DNA from: Bacteroides propionicigenes
GTDB taxonomy: Bacteria > Bacteroidota > Bacteroidia > Bacteroidales > Bacteroidaceae
DNA: 64,000 bases
Assembly (NCBI RefSeq): GCF_018390535.1
Contig: NZ_JAHBBW010000001.1
Span: forward strand, 124,001-188,000
Reading direction: 5' to 3'
This document shows, one piece after another, positions 46,525 to 53,722 of this stretch. The position numbers and the translations under genes were made by a program. The notes beneath the pieces were generated by a model. It saw only the letters and a program-made list of their open reading frames with translations, made no database searches and was not told the DNA's origin. The first letter of the stretch is position 1, and each line of letters begins with the position of its first letter.

Positions 46525-47282
46525 TGCGGTCTGATGATGTCGCTTATCTCTTCGGAAAACTCACGGATGCCGCTCCCTTTCAGCAGTGCCGTGTCCATCG
46601 GGAAGATGGTGGAGCGGAAAACGCTCTTGCGCTCTTCCGAAAGGTCGCGGCGGAACTTCTTGCTGTCGGGCAGGCGGGTGGAAAGCACCGGGAAGCCCAT
46701 TTCGGCTATCACTTCCTCGTAGATGCCGTACAGGTCGTTCCTCTCCCTGCCGTCCACCATCGTCCAGAACAGATGCAGCCCCTTTGTTTTCGCTTGCCCG
46801 GTTGTCATCAGCCTGTCGCGGAACATCGTGACGAATTTCAGGGTACTTTCCACGACAAAGCGGTCGGCACTCAGGGGCGTGAAGATGTAGTCCATCTGCG
46901 AGAGCGTCTTTATCACGCCGTTGCTCCGGAGTGTCCCCGGCATGTCGAAGAAAACCACGTCGGGCTTCACGACCTCGGCGGCGATCATCCTTTCCGCATC
47001 GTCGAGGGCGTTCACCGCGTTGCTCTTGATGACCGGATAGGCGTTCTTCTTTATCTTGCGGAAATGGTCGCACGCGAGAGCCTTGAAGTAGATGCTCCTG
47101 CCGATGAGTGCCGTCTCATGTTCGCGCAGGCCGTGGATGCTGTGCTGCGGGTCGTCGCAGTCCACGACGGCGACATTGTAGCCTTTCACGTTGTGCAGGT
47201 AGCTGGCGGCGAGTGCCGTGACGGTGGATTTGCCGATGCCACCTTTCTGTGTTGCGAATGCAACGAAGATTTCCTTACTCAT
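46521..47282 (-). CDS. traA: TraA, ParA/MinD-type ATPase
   Basis: 253 residues from the ATG at 47282. The frame is open 96 codons further upstream, but that part has no protein-like character, and the ParA start MSKEIFVAFATQKGGIGKST is unmistakable. Deviant Walker A KGGIGKST, VAVVDCDDPQHSI and VFFDMPGTLRS are the ParA motifs. It is the first gene of the minus-strand transfer operon, divergent from mobA across the presumed oriT region. Confidence 0.92.
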   Translation of the reverse strand: MSKEIFVAFATQKGGIGKSTVTALAASYLHNVKGYNVAVVDCDDPQHSIHGLREHETALIGRSIYFKALACDHFRKIKKNAYPVIKSNAVNALDDAERMIAAEVVKPDVVFFDMPGTLRSNGVIKTLSQMDYIFTPLSADRFVVESTLKFVTMFRDRLMTTGQAKTKGLHLFWTMVDGRERNDLYGIYEEVIAEMGFPVLSTRLPDSKKFRRDLSEERKSVFRSTIFPMDTALLKGSGIREFSEEISDIIRPQ

Positions 47283-47719
47283 GGTTCTATTCAGTTTAAT
47301 TGTTGATGATTTTGTTTTCTGTTTACATGCGAATTGAATTACCGCATTATCCGTTTCCGTGAACAGGCACACGGGCGGGTCACCGCGTATCCGGTTCTGC
47401 GGTGAAGCGGTGCGGCGGACAAGTGATGAATGACGACACTGCGTCATGAAGTCATTGAATCCATGCGTCACCGAATTGTCGGACAACCGGGTTTCCGACG
47501 GTTCGGGTATCCGTTTCGGCAAGTGTCCGCCGAAGCGGTTGTCCGGGTATTTGAATATTCCTTTCCTCATATCTTCAAACCGTTAGTTTCTTGAATCATG
47601 CTGCAAATAAACAAGTATATTTTTGAACTTGTATCACTTCCCAAGCAAGTGGCGGCATGTTGCGCCGGTTGGCAGCCATTGGCCGGGTCAAGTATCTGTT
47701 CGTTACCGCTTTAAGAGCG

Positions 47720-47727
47720 TAACTTTG
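47720..47727 (+). promoter_or_regulatory. Candidate -7 element for mobABC
   Basis: TAACTTTG matches TAnnTTTG. The surrounding ten bases (GTAACTTTGC) also fit the CTnDOT att-core consensus, probably by coincidence of the two consensus sequences. mobA starts 265 bases downstream, so the leader would be long and would contain the hairpins at 47788-47864. Confidence 0.45.
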
Positions 47728-47787
47728 CACCCGGACGGCAGGGTTCGCCGATGGCGCGCGGCCCGGAGTCCTGAAAGGTATTTTCCC

Positions 47788-47864
47788 AATCCGTCCCCTG
47801 ACGGATTTTTATGTTCACCTGAACATAGCAAGGTATGTTTTCAGCCGCTCAAAATATTTTGAGC
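47788..47864 (+). repeat. Three consecutive hairpins before mobA
   Basis: An 8-bp stem with a CCCT loop and T-run (47788-47810, terminator-like), an 8-bp stem with a 2-nt loop (47810-47827), and an 18-bp uninterrupted palindrome (47847-47864). They lie in the leader of mobA and may be oriT structure, relaxosome binding sites or an attenuator. Confidence 0.55.
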
Positions 47865-47991
47865 ATCCCGGAAAACGCCTTGCCCTTGCAGGGGGCGGGC
47901 TTTCCCTCCGAAGTCGGGAAGCCTTTCAGAACTGCGGTGCCGTGACCCGAAGCGGCGGCTTATGCCGTCAATCCGCTAAATCCAAAGTAAT

Positions 47992-48495
47992 ATGAAAGAG
48001 AAAAGGAAAAGCAAAGCAGGGAGAAATCCCAAACTTGATCCGGCGGTGTACCGGTACACCGTCCGTTTCAACGAGGAGGAACACAACCGTTTCCTCGCCA
48101 TGTTCGGAAAATCGGGTGTCTATGCGCGGTCGGTTTTCCTCAAAGCGCACTTCTTCGGACAGCCGTTCAAGGTGCTGAAGGTGGACAAGACGTTGGTGGA
48201 CTATTACACCAAGCTGTCGGATTTTCATGCGCAGTTCCGCGCCGTAGGTACGAATTACAACCAAGTCGTGAAGGAACTGAGGCTGCATTTTTCAGAGAAA
48301 AAGGCGATGGCGTTGCTCTATAAATTGGAGCAACACACCGTCGAACTCGTGAAACTGAGCCGTCAGATTGTGGAACTGTCAAGGGAGCTGAAAGAGCAGC
48401 GAGAGCAGAGCCAAACTTGTTTGGACTCTGCCGAGTCGCGTTTGAAGAAGAGTGAAACTCAAATGGAGGCGAAATGGTCGCAAAAATCAGTGTAG
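47992..48495 (+). CDS. mobA: MobA, relaxosome accessory protein (MobC-family fold)
   Basis: 167 residues. Basic N-terminus (KRKSKAGRNPKLDPAVYRYT), a ribbon-helix-helix-like start (VRFNEEEHNRFLAMF), then the mobilisation-protein pattern FRAVGTNYNQVVKELRLHFSE. Such proteins bind oriT and help the relaxase. Preceded by the leader word CTAAATCCAAAGTAAT, shared with several tra genes. Overlaps mobB by 22 bases. Confidence 0.88.
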   Translation: MKEKRKSKAGRNPKLDPAVYRYTVRFNEEEHNRFLAMFGKSGVYARSVFLKAHFFGQPFKVLKVDKTLVDYYTKLSDFHAQFRAVGTNYNQVVKELRLHFSEKKAMALLYKLEQHTVELVKLSRQIVELSRELKEQREQSQTCLDSAESRLKKSETQMEAKWSQKSV

Positions 48496-49721
48496 GCAGC
48501 TCGTTGTACGGCGCGATTGCCTACAACGGGGAGAAGATTAACGAGGCACAGGGGCGGCTTCTCACCACCAACCGCATCTATAATGACGGTTCGGGGAAGG
48601 TGGACATCGGCAAGGCGATGGAGGGCTTCCACACCTTCCTGCCACCGCAGATGAAAGTGGAGAAACCGGTGGTGCATATCTCGCTCAACCCGCACCCGGA
48701 GGATGTGCTGACCGATGCGGAATTGCAGGACATCGCCCGCGAGTATCTGGAAAAGCTCGGTTTTGGCAACCAGCCTTATCTTGTATTCAAGCACGAGGAC
48801 ATCGACCGTCACCATCTGCACATTGTGACGGTGCGGGTGGATGAGAACGGGAAATGTATCAGCGACAAGAACAACTACTACCGCAGCAAGCAGATTACTC
48901 GTGAGCTTGAAAGGAAATACGGGCTGCACGATGCGGAGCGCAGGAACCGCCGTCTTGACACGCCGCTATGTAAAGTGGACGTATCGGCAGGCGATGTGAA
49001 GAAGCAGGTAGGCAATACCCTGAAGGCTCTGAACGGGCAGTACCGTTTCCAGACGATGGGCGAATACCGTGCGCTCCTTTCCTTATATAATATGACGGTG
49101 GAGGAAGCGAGGGGTAACGTGCGCGGACGGGAATATCACGGGCTGGTCTATTCCGTCACGGACGACAAGGGCAACAAGGTCGGCAACCCGTTCAAGTCCT
49201 CGCTTTTCGGGAAGTCCGCAGGCTATGAAGCCGTGCAGAATAAGTTTGCCCGTTCCAAGCTTGAGATTAAGGACAGGAAACTCGCCGACATGACGAAACG
49301 CACCGTCCTTTCCGTGCTGCAAGGCACTTATGACAAGGACAGGTTTGTGTCCCTGCTCAAAGAGAAAGGCATCGACACCGTGTTGCGCCATACGGAGGAA
49401 GGGCGCATCTACGGGGCTACTTTCATCGACCACCGCACGGGGTGCGTGCTGAACGGCTCACGCATGGGCAAGGAGCTTTCGGCGAATGCCTTGCAGGAAC
49501 ATTTTACCCTGCCATACGCAGGACAGCCGCCGATACCGCTATCCATCCCTGTGGATGCTGCGGACAAGGCGCACGGGCAGACCGCATACGACCGTGAAGA
49601 CGTATCGGGCGGAATGGGCTTGCTCACTCCCGAAGGTCCGGCGGTAGATGCCGAGGAAGAGGCTTTCATCCGGGCGATGAAGCGCAAAAAGAAGAAAAAG
49701 CGCAAGGGCTTGGGTATGTAA
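48474..49721 (+). CDS. mobB: MobB, relaxase
   Basis: 415 residues. The N-terminal domain is of the relaxase/mobilisation nuclease type, with the metal-binding histidine motif in KHEDIDRHHLHIVTVRVDEN and candidate active-site tyrosines in the N-terminal segment (SLYGAIAYNGEK). It would nick oriT and lead the strand into the recipient. The C-terminus ends in a Lys/Arg-rich tail. Lies between mobA (22-base overlap) and the coupling protein gene (30-base gap). Confidence 0.94.
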   Translation: MVAKISVGSSLYGAIAYNGEKINEAQGRLLTTNRIYNDGSGKVDIGKAMEGFHTFLPPQMKVEKPVVHISLNPHPEDVLTDAELQDIAREYLEKLGFGNQPYLVFKHEDIDRHHLHIVTVRVDENGKCISDKNNYYRSKQITRELERKYGLHDAERRNRRLDTPLCKVDVSAGDVKKQVGNTLKALNGQYRFQTMGEYRALLSLYNMTVEEARGNVRGREYHGLVYSVTDDKGNKVGNPFKSSLFGKSAGYEAVQNKFARSKLEIKDRKLADMTKRTVLSVLQGTYDKDRFVSLLKEKGIDTVLRHTEEGRIYGATFIDHRTGCVLNGSRMGKELSANALQEHFTLPYAGQPPIPLSIPVDAADKAHGQTAYDREDVSGGMGLLTPEGPAVDAEEEAFIRAMKRKKKKKRKGLGM

Positions 49722-49751
49722 TCGGAGTATCAACAATTAAAAAATCAATGT

Positions 49752-51755
49752 ATGTCACAACAAGAAGACGATTTGAGGGCATTGGCGAAAATCATGGATT
49801 TTCTGCGTGCCGTGAGTATCATTTTAGTGGTCATGAACGTGTACTGGTTCTGCTACGAAGCCATCCGGCTGTGGGGCGTGAACATCGGTGTGGTGGACAA
49901 AATCCTGATGAACTTCGACCGCACGGCGGGGCTGTTCCATTCCATACTGTACACGAAGCTGTTTGCCGTCCTGCTGCTTGCCCTGTCCTGTCTGGGTACG
50001 AAGGGTGTCAAGGGAGAGAAAATCACTTGGAGAAAAATATGGACGGCACTCGCCATCGGGTCCGTGCTGTTTTTCCTGAACTGGTGGATACTGGCTCTGC
50101 CGTTGCCGGTCGAAGCGGTGACGGGGCTGTATATCATTACCATCGGTACAGGCTATGTCTGCCTTTTGATGGGCGGTCTGTGGATGAGCCGTCTGTTGAA
50201 ACACAATCTGATGGAGGATGTTTTCAACAATGAGAACGAGAGTTTCATGCAGGAAACAAGGCTCATCGAAAGCGAGTATTCGGTCAATCTGCCCACACGC
50301 TTCTATTACAAAAAGCGTTGGAACAACGGCTGGATCAATGTGGTGAATCCCTTCCGTGCGTCCATCGTGTTGGGTACGCCGGGCAGCGGCAAATCCTACG
50401 CAGTGGTGAACAGCTTTATCAAGCAACAGATTGAAAAGGGCTTCTCAATGTATGTGTACGACTTCAAATTCAGTGACTTGTCCACCATAGCCTACAACCA
50501 TTTGCTGAACCACCCGGAGGGCTACAAGGTGAAGCCGAAATTCTATGTGATCAATTTCGACGACCCGCGACGCTCACACCGTTGCAATCCCATACACCCG
50601 GATTTCATGGAGGATATTACGGACGCTTACGAGAGTGCCTACACGATAATGCTCAACCTCAATAAAACGTGGGTGCAAAAGCAGGGCGACTTCTTCGTGG
50701 AGTCACCTATCATTCTGTTTGCCAGTATTATCTGGTATCTCAAAATCTATCAGAACGGGAAATACTGCACGTTTCCCCATGCCATCGAGTTTTTGAACCG
50801 CCGTTACGAGGATATTTTTCCGATACTGACTTCCTATCCCGAACTGGAGAATTACCTTTCCCCGTTCATGGATGCTTGGCTCGGAGGGGCTGCGGAGCAG
50901 CTCATGGGGCAGATAGCGTCGGCAAAAATTCCGCTTTCGAGGATGATTTCCCCGCAGCTCTACTGGGTGATGTCGGACAGCGAATTTACGCTGGACATCA
51001 ACAATCCCGAAGAGCCGAAAATCCTATGCGTGGGCAACAATCCCGACCGTCAGAACATTTACGGGGCGGCTCTCGGTCTGTATAACTCCCGTATCGTGAA
51101 ACTCATCAACAAGAAGGGGATGCTGAAGTCGTCGGTCATCATCGACGAGCTGCCCACGATATACTTCAAAGGGTTGGACAATCTTATAGCTACCGCCCGA
51201 AGCAACAAGGTTGCCGTGTGTCTGGGCTTTCAGGATTTCAGCCAGTTAGTGCGCGACTACGGCGATAAGGAAGCAAAAGTCGTGATGAATACGGTCGGTA
51301 ACATTTTCTCCGGGCAGGTGGTAGGAGAAACGGCAAAGACACTATCGGAGCGGTTCGGGAAGGTGTTGCAGAAACGGCAGTCTATCTCCATCAACCGGCA
51401 GGATGTTTCCACCTCCATCAACACGCAGATGGACGCGCTTATCCCGCCGAGCAAGATTTCCGGGCTTACGCAGGGTATGTTTGTCGGTTCGGTGTCCGAC
51501 AACTTCAACGAGCGCATCGAGCAGAAGATTTTCCACTGCGAGATTGTGGTGGATGCCGAGAAGGTGAAGCGGGAGGAAAGTGCCTACAAGAAAATACCTG
51601 TCATTACCGATTTCACGGACGAGGACGGAAACGACCGCATGAAGGATACGGTGCAGGCGAACTACCGGCGCATCAAGGAAGAGGTGAAGCAGATTGTGCA
51701 GGATGAACTGGAACGCATCGCAGGCGATGACAACCTGAAGCACCTGTTGCAGTAG
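49752..51755 (+). CDS. mobC: MobC, VirD4-type coupling protein ATPase
   Basis: 667 residues. N-terminal membrane helices (AVSIILVVMNVYWFCYEAI, LFAVLLLALSCLG, ALAIGSVLFFLNWWILAL, TGLYIITIGTGYVCLLMGG), then a P-loop domain with Walker A in VLGTPGSGKSYAVVNSF and a Walker B-like SSVIIDELPTIYFKG. These are the features of a type IV coupling protein that brings the relaxase-DNA complex to the TraG-powered channel. Last gene of the mob unit, followed by a terminator. Confidence 0.93.
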   Translation: MSQQEDDLRALAKIMDFLRAVSIILVVMNVYWFCYEAIRLWGVNIGVVDKILMNFDRTAGLFHSILYTKLFAVLLLALSCLGTKGVKGEKITWRKIWTALAIGSVLFFLNWWILALPLPVEAVTGLYIITIGTGYVCLLMGGLWMSRLLKHNLMEDVFNNENESFMQETRLIESEYSVNLPTRFYYKKRWNNGWINVVNPFRASIVLGTPGSGKSYAVVNSFIKQQIEKGFSMYVYDFKFSDLSTIAYNHLLNHPEGYKVKPKFYVINFDDPRRSHRCNPIHPDFMEDITDAYESAYTIMLNLNKTWVQKQGDFFVESPIILFASIIWYLKIYQNGKYCTFPHAIEFLNRRYEDIFPILTSYPELENYLSPFMDAWLGGAAEQLMGQIASAKIPLSRMISPQLYWVMSDSEFTLDINNPEEPKILCVGNNPDRQNIYGAALGLYNSRIVKLINKKGMLKSSVIIDELPTIYFKGLDNLIATARSNKVAVCLGFQDFSQLVRDYGDKEAKVVMNTVGNIFSGQVVGETAKTLSERFGKVLQKRQSISINRQDVSTSINTQMDALIPPSKISGLTQGMFVGSVSDNFNERIEQKIFHCEIVVDAEKVKREESAYKKIPVITDFTDEDGNDRMKDTVQANYRRIKEEVKQIVQDELERIAGDDNLKHLLQ

Positions 51756-51768
51756 AAATAAAAAAACA

Positions 51769-51799
51769 GAGGTGGCGGAAAATATCTCCGTCACCTCTT
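51769..51799 (+). terminator. Terminator after mobC
   Basis: GAGGTGGCGGA pairs with TCCGTCACCTC (one G-U pair) over a short A/T loop, 13 bases after the mobC stop, and is followed by TTAAAAT. A second small hairpin CCTG-taaa-CAGG (51885-51896) followed by CACTTTTTT lies just before the convergent gene at 51904. Confidence 0.75.
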
Positions 51800-51903
51800 A
51801 AAATGAAGAACGCCTCCCAAGTATGCTGTCTTACGATGCGCCCAGGAGGTTTATTGTATTGCTTCTCTTTTTGTTTTTCCGCACCTGTAAACAGGCACTT
51901 TTT

Positions 51904-52782
51904 TCATTTCCAAATCGGCTCTTCTTTCCAGCGGTTGAAGAAGCCTATCTTGTAGATGGGCACATCCGCATACTCCTCAAACAATGCCAGCAGTTTCTCT
52001 TTGAACGTATGCCCCTCGTCTATGGCATTGCAGAGATATAACATTGCCGTAATCACATAGAACGGTTTTTTCTGCTGTACCTCGGTCAATGGACGGGAAA
52101 GCCATGTCATTCGCGGATTATGAATTTCACAAGGCCGTTTGACCATGTTCCGACTCCATATTCTGGAATGGTGCGCGATTATGTTGCGCATATATGAAAT
52201 GGCTTCAAGCCATCCCGAAAGTTCATTGTGTAGATTCAGCCCCATATCATTGGCTATTGCTGATTTTTCGGGCAGTTGGTGGTTAAGGTTCTTGTATATC
52301 TTGGAAAGTGTGCCGAATGTGGCCACTTCAAATATAATCCACGCATCCGGGTGTTCGTCAAGCGTCTTTTCACCGCTTGCATCAGTCACAAGGTGCTTGC
52401 GCCTGTAGTCTTTCACAAAAATCTCATTGCTCCGTAAGAATTCTTCTATCAGTTCTTTGAGGTGCTGTGTGTGAAAAGCGACATCAGCAAACAATCTCTG
52501 GGGCGTGGCAAGGAATTTTTGCATCTTCCTGATGAAAGACAGGGCCTTGCTGATGTAGGCGGCAATCTCTTTTCTTTCTTCTGATAGATTGCGCACGGGA
52601 TGGTGCTGCAACTCGATTTCGATGTAAGCAAGCGCGATAATGGTAAGGTTCGCATCCATGCCGCCGTTACACAGTTCAATCACTTGGGTGGCGAAAGCCG
52701 TATATGCCGTTTCCATATTGCAGTCACCGGCTTCGTTTATCAGGCGGAAGAAGTCGGTTTCCGCCAGCAAGAAATAATTCAT
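51904..52782 (-). CDS. Abi_2/HEPN-like abortive-infection family protein
   Basis: 292 residues from the ATG at 52782; the frame opens 21 codons earlier, but the segment before looks like promoter (minus-strand TAATTTTC). The C-terminal half follows the Abi_2 (AbiD/AbiF) pattern: PDAWIIFEVATFGTLSKIYK, LSGWLEAISYMRNIIAHH and SRIWSRNMVKRP, with an R-x4-H motif (RNIIAH) typical of HEPN ribonucleases. The N-terminal about 120 residues (ATQVIELCNGGMDANLTII) do not look like the usual Abi_2 start. It stands alone between convergent mobC and the RibD/DHFR-like gene. It could be a phage- or plasmid-defence gene carried by the element; function is inferred from motif only. Confidence 0.75.
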   Translation of the reverse strand: MNYFLLAETDFFRLINEAGDCNMETAYTAFATQVIELCNGGMDANLTIIALAYIEIELQHHPVRNLSEERKEIAAYISKALSFIRKMQKFLATPQRLFADVAFHTQHLKELIEEFLRSNEIFVKDYRRKHLVTDASGEKTLDEHPDAWIIFEVATFGTLSKIYKNLNHQLPEKSAIANDMGLNLHNELSGWLEAISYMRNIIAHHSRIWSRNMVKRPCEIHNPRMTWLSRPLTEVQQKKPFYVITAMLYLCNAIDEGHTFKEKLLALFEEYADVPIYKIGFFNRWKEEPIWK

Positions 52783-52862
52783 GGTTCTGTCAATTTTGAA
52801 AATTACACTTTGTTTTCTGCGTGCGCACATAAATATAATTGGCAAAACATGTGTCAGAAAGC

Positions 52863-52896
52863 AAAAAATCCGGCACCGGCTTTTTCAAGGTGCTGG
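52863..52896 (-). terminator. Terminator after the RibD/DHFR-like gene
   Basis: On the minus strand GCACC and GGTGC form a short stem over a loop of about 11 nt, followed by CGGA and TTTTTT, about 135 bases after the gene's stop. It separates this unit from the Abi_2-like gene. Confidence 0.5.
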
Positions 52897-53029
52897 AATT
52901 CAGTGGTATAAAATTCAATATTTTTCCAAAGGAATGAATTTATACGGGATTAAATTGTTCATAATCAGAACATTTCTTCTATTTCCGAAAACAAAATTGT
53001 ATGACTGCCGTACATTTTGGCTGTCTTGC

Positions 53030-53443
53030 TTATTTGTCAAGGGTGTAGATACTTCGGCATACACCGTTAGGATAGCTTTTCACAGAGGAAAGCGTCCAGT
53101 GTTGCTTTGGCAGAGCCGATTTGAAAAAATGCCGCCCACTTCCTAAAATGAAAGGAACGTTGTATAGTATGATTTCATCCACAGCGTGCATACGCAGTAG
53201 TCCGTTTATATAATCTGCCGTATCCGGTGTGGCTTCCGCGAGGTAACGGATGTTTGTGCCGTCTTTTCTCCATTCGTGCAGCATTGAAATGGAATAGTCC
53301 GGTGTCACACGGTAAAGGGCTTTCTTCCTGATTTCATCAAGACCGCAACGGTCAAGGCACAAATCCTGATGTGTTTTATCATATAACTCTGAAGAAAGAC
53401 ATCCGTCCATCGTCAGTACAGCGAGAATCTGAACTTTACCCAT
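53030..53443 (-). CDS. RibD C-terminal / dihydrofolate reductase-like protein
   Basis: 137 residues. Begins like a DHFR/RibD fold (MGKVQILAVLTMDGCLSSEL) and ends with the family's C-terminal pattern (VDEIILYNVPFILGSGRHFF, then SYPNGVCRSIYTL). It is shorter than the roughly 160-180 residues of a full DHFR or RibD C-terminal domain, so part of the central region is reduced. Such proteins are seen in Bacteroides conjugative elements near regulatory genes; substrate unknown, and resistance to antifolates is not shown. Its leader carries a long structured region ending in an intrinsic terminator, which suggests regulated read-through. Confidence 0.78.
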   Translation of the reverse strand: MGKVQILAVLTMDGCLSSELYDKTHQDLCLDRCGLDEIRKKALYRVTPDYSISMLHEWRKDGTNIRYLAEATPDTADYINGLLRMHAVDEIILYNVPFILGSGRHFFKSALPKQHWTLSSVKSYPNGVCRSIYTLDK

Positions 53444-53463
53444 AATCGTTTCTTTTCGTTAGG

Positions 53464-53675
53464 CAAGGGTAAAAAAGTAGCGTGCAATTCACACTACCTT
53501 CAAGCGATGGCTCTGGTAAAGCCTTTACGGAGAGTACGTGAATGCACGCTATGCGTAAGCATAGCATAAGCATCACGCAATCGTCTCCGTAGTTCCAATT
53601 TACCAGATTTTCGCTTGAAACGCCTTGCGGTCTTATCCTATATGTTGGCGGCGAAAAGCTCCTGCCAATCGCCGT
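53464..53675 (-). promoter_or_regulatory. Long structured RNA leader of the RibD/DHFR-like gene
   Basis: Six nested stems form one extended hairpin, given here in plus coordinates. They are GCAAGG/CCTTGC (53464-53469, 53624-53629), a 9-bp stem (53500-53508, 53612-53620) and a 9-bp stem (53513-53521, 53600-53608). Inside these are an 8-bp stem (53527-53534, 53585-53592), CGTGAATGC with GCATCACG (53538-53546, 53571-53578), and GCTATGC-gtaa-GCATAGC (53549-53566). A possible pseudoknot precedes it (53646-53674). With the promoter at 53694 and terminator at 53472, it has the layout of a transcription attenuator or riboswitch. The ligand is unknown. Confidence 0.6.
53472..53498 (-). terminator. Intrinsic terminator inside the leader
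   Basis: Minus strand GTAGTGTG-aattg-CACGCTAC (one G-U pair) is followed directly by six T residues. It ends 28 bases before the gene's ATG at 53443 and directly abuts the 9-bp stem of the long hairpin. Confidence 0.7.
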
Positions 53676-53693
53676 TTTTCTCAAATGTTATGC

Positions 53694-53701
53694 AAAGATA
53701 G
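53694..53701 (-). promoter_or_regulatory. -7 element after rteB, for the RibD/DHFR-like unit
   Basis: Minus-strand TATCTTTG matches TAnnTTTG and lies 22 bases after the rteB stop. A transcript starting near 53687 would have a leader of about 245 nt before the ATG. No good -33 element is seen. Confidence 0.5.
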
Positions 53702-53722
53702 CCAAATTCAGTGAATTACAGG

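Larger units (their letters stand above)
47283..47991. other. Intergenic region between traA and mobA, candidate oriT
   Basis: No gene seen. The interval between divergent transfer and mobilisation genes holds a dense set of inverted repeats: ATGACG/CGTCAT near 47427-47444, AATCCGTC/GACGGATT at 47788-47807 followed by TTT, TATGTTCA/TGAACATA at 47810-47827, and an 18-bp perfect palindrome at 47847-47864. A promoter for mobA also lies here (47720). Such a cluster beside relaxase genes is the usual setting of an origin of transfer. The nick site cannot be identified by eye. Confidence 0.5.

Noticed and set aside
47719..47728. Perfect match to the att-core consensus GTANNTTTGC (GTAACTTTGC).
   Set aside because: It sits inside the element between traA and mobA and doubles as a good -7 promoter element. 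The att and promoter consensus sequences overlap by nature.
53459..53465. GTTAGGC at the edge of the long hairpin looks like an integron attC core (GTTRRRY).
   Set aside because: In attC the palindrome lies on the 5' side of GTTRRRY and RYYYAAC stands at the other end. Here the palindrome lies on the 3' side and no RYYYAAC partner is present, so a leader RNA with terminator is the better reading.
53538..53592. Central part of the long hairpin as group II intron domain V.
   Set aside because: The AGC triad and GAAA-loop pattern of domain V are absent and no reverse transcriptase gene is nearby.
53436..53684. 82-codon minus-strand open frame across the structured leader.
   Set aside because: It overlaps the nested stems, the terminator and the start of the RibD/DHFR-like gene, and its residue composition is not protein-like.
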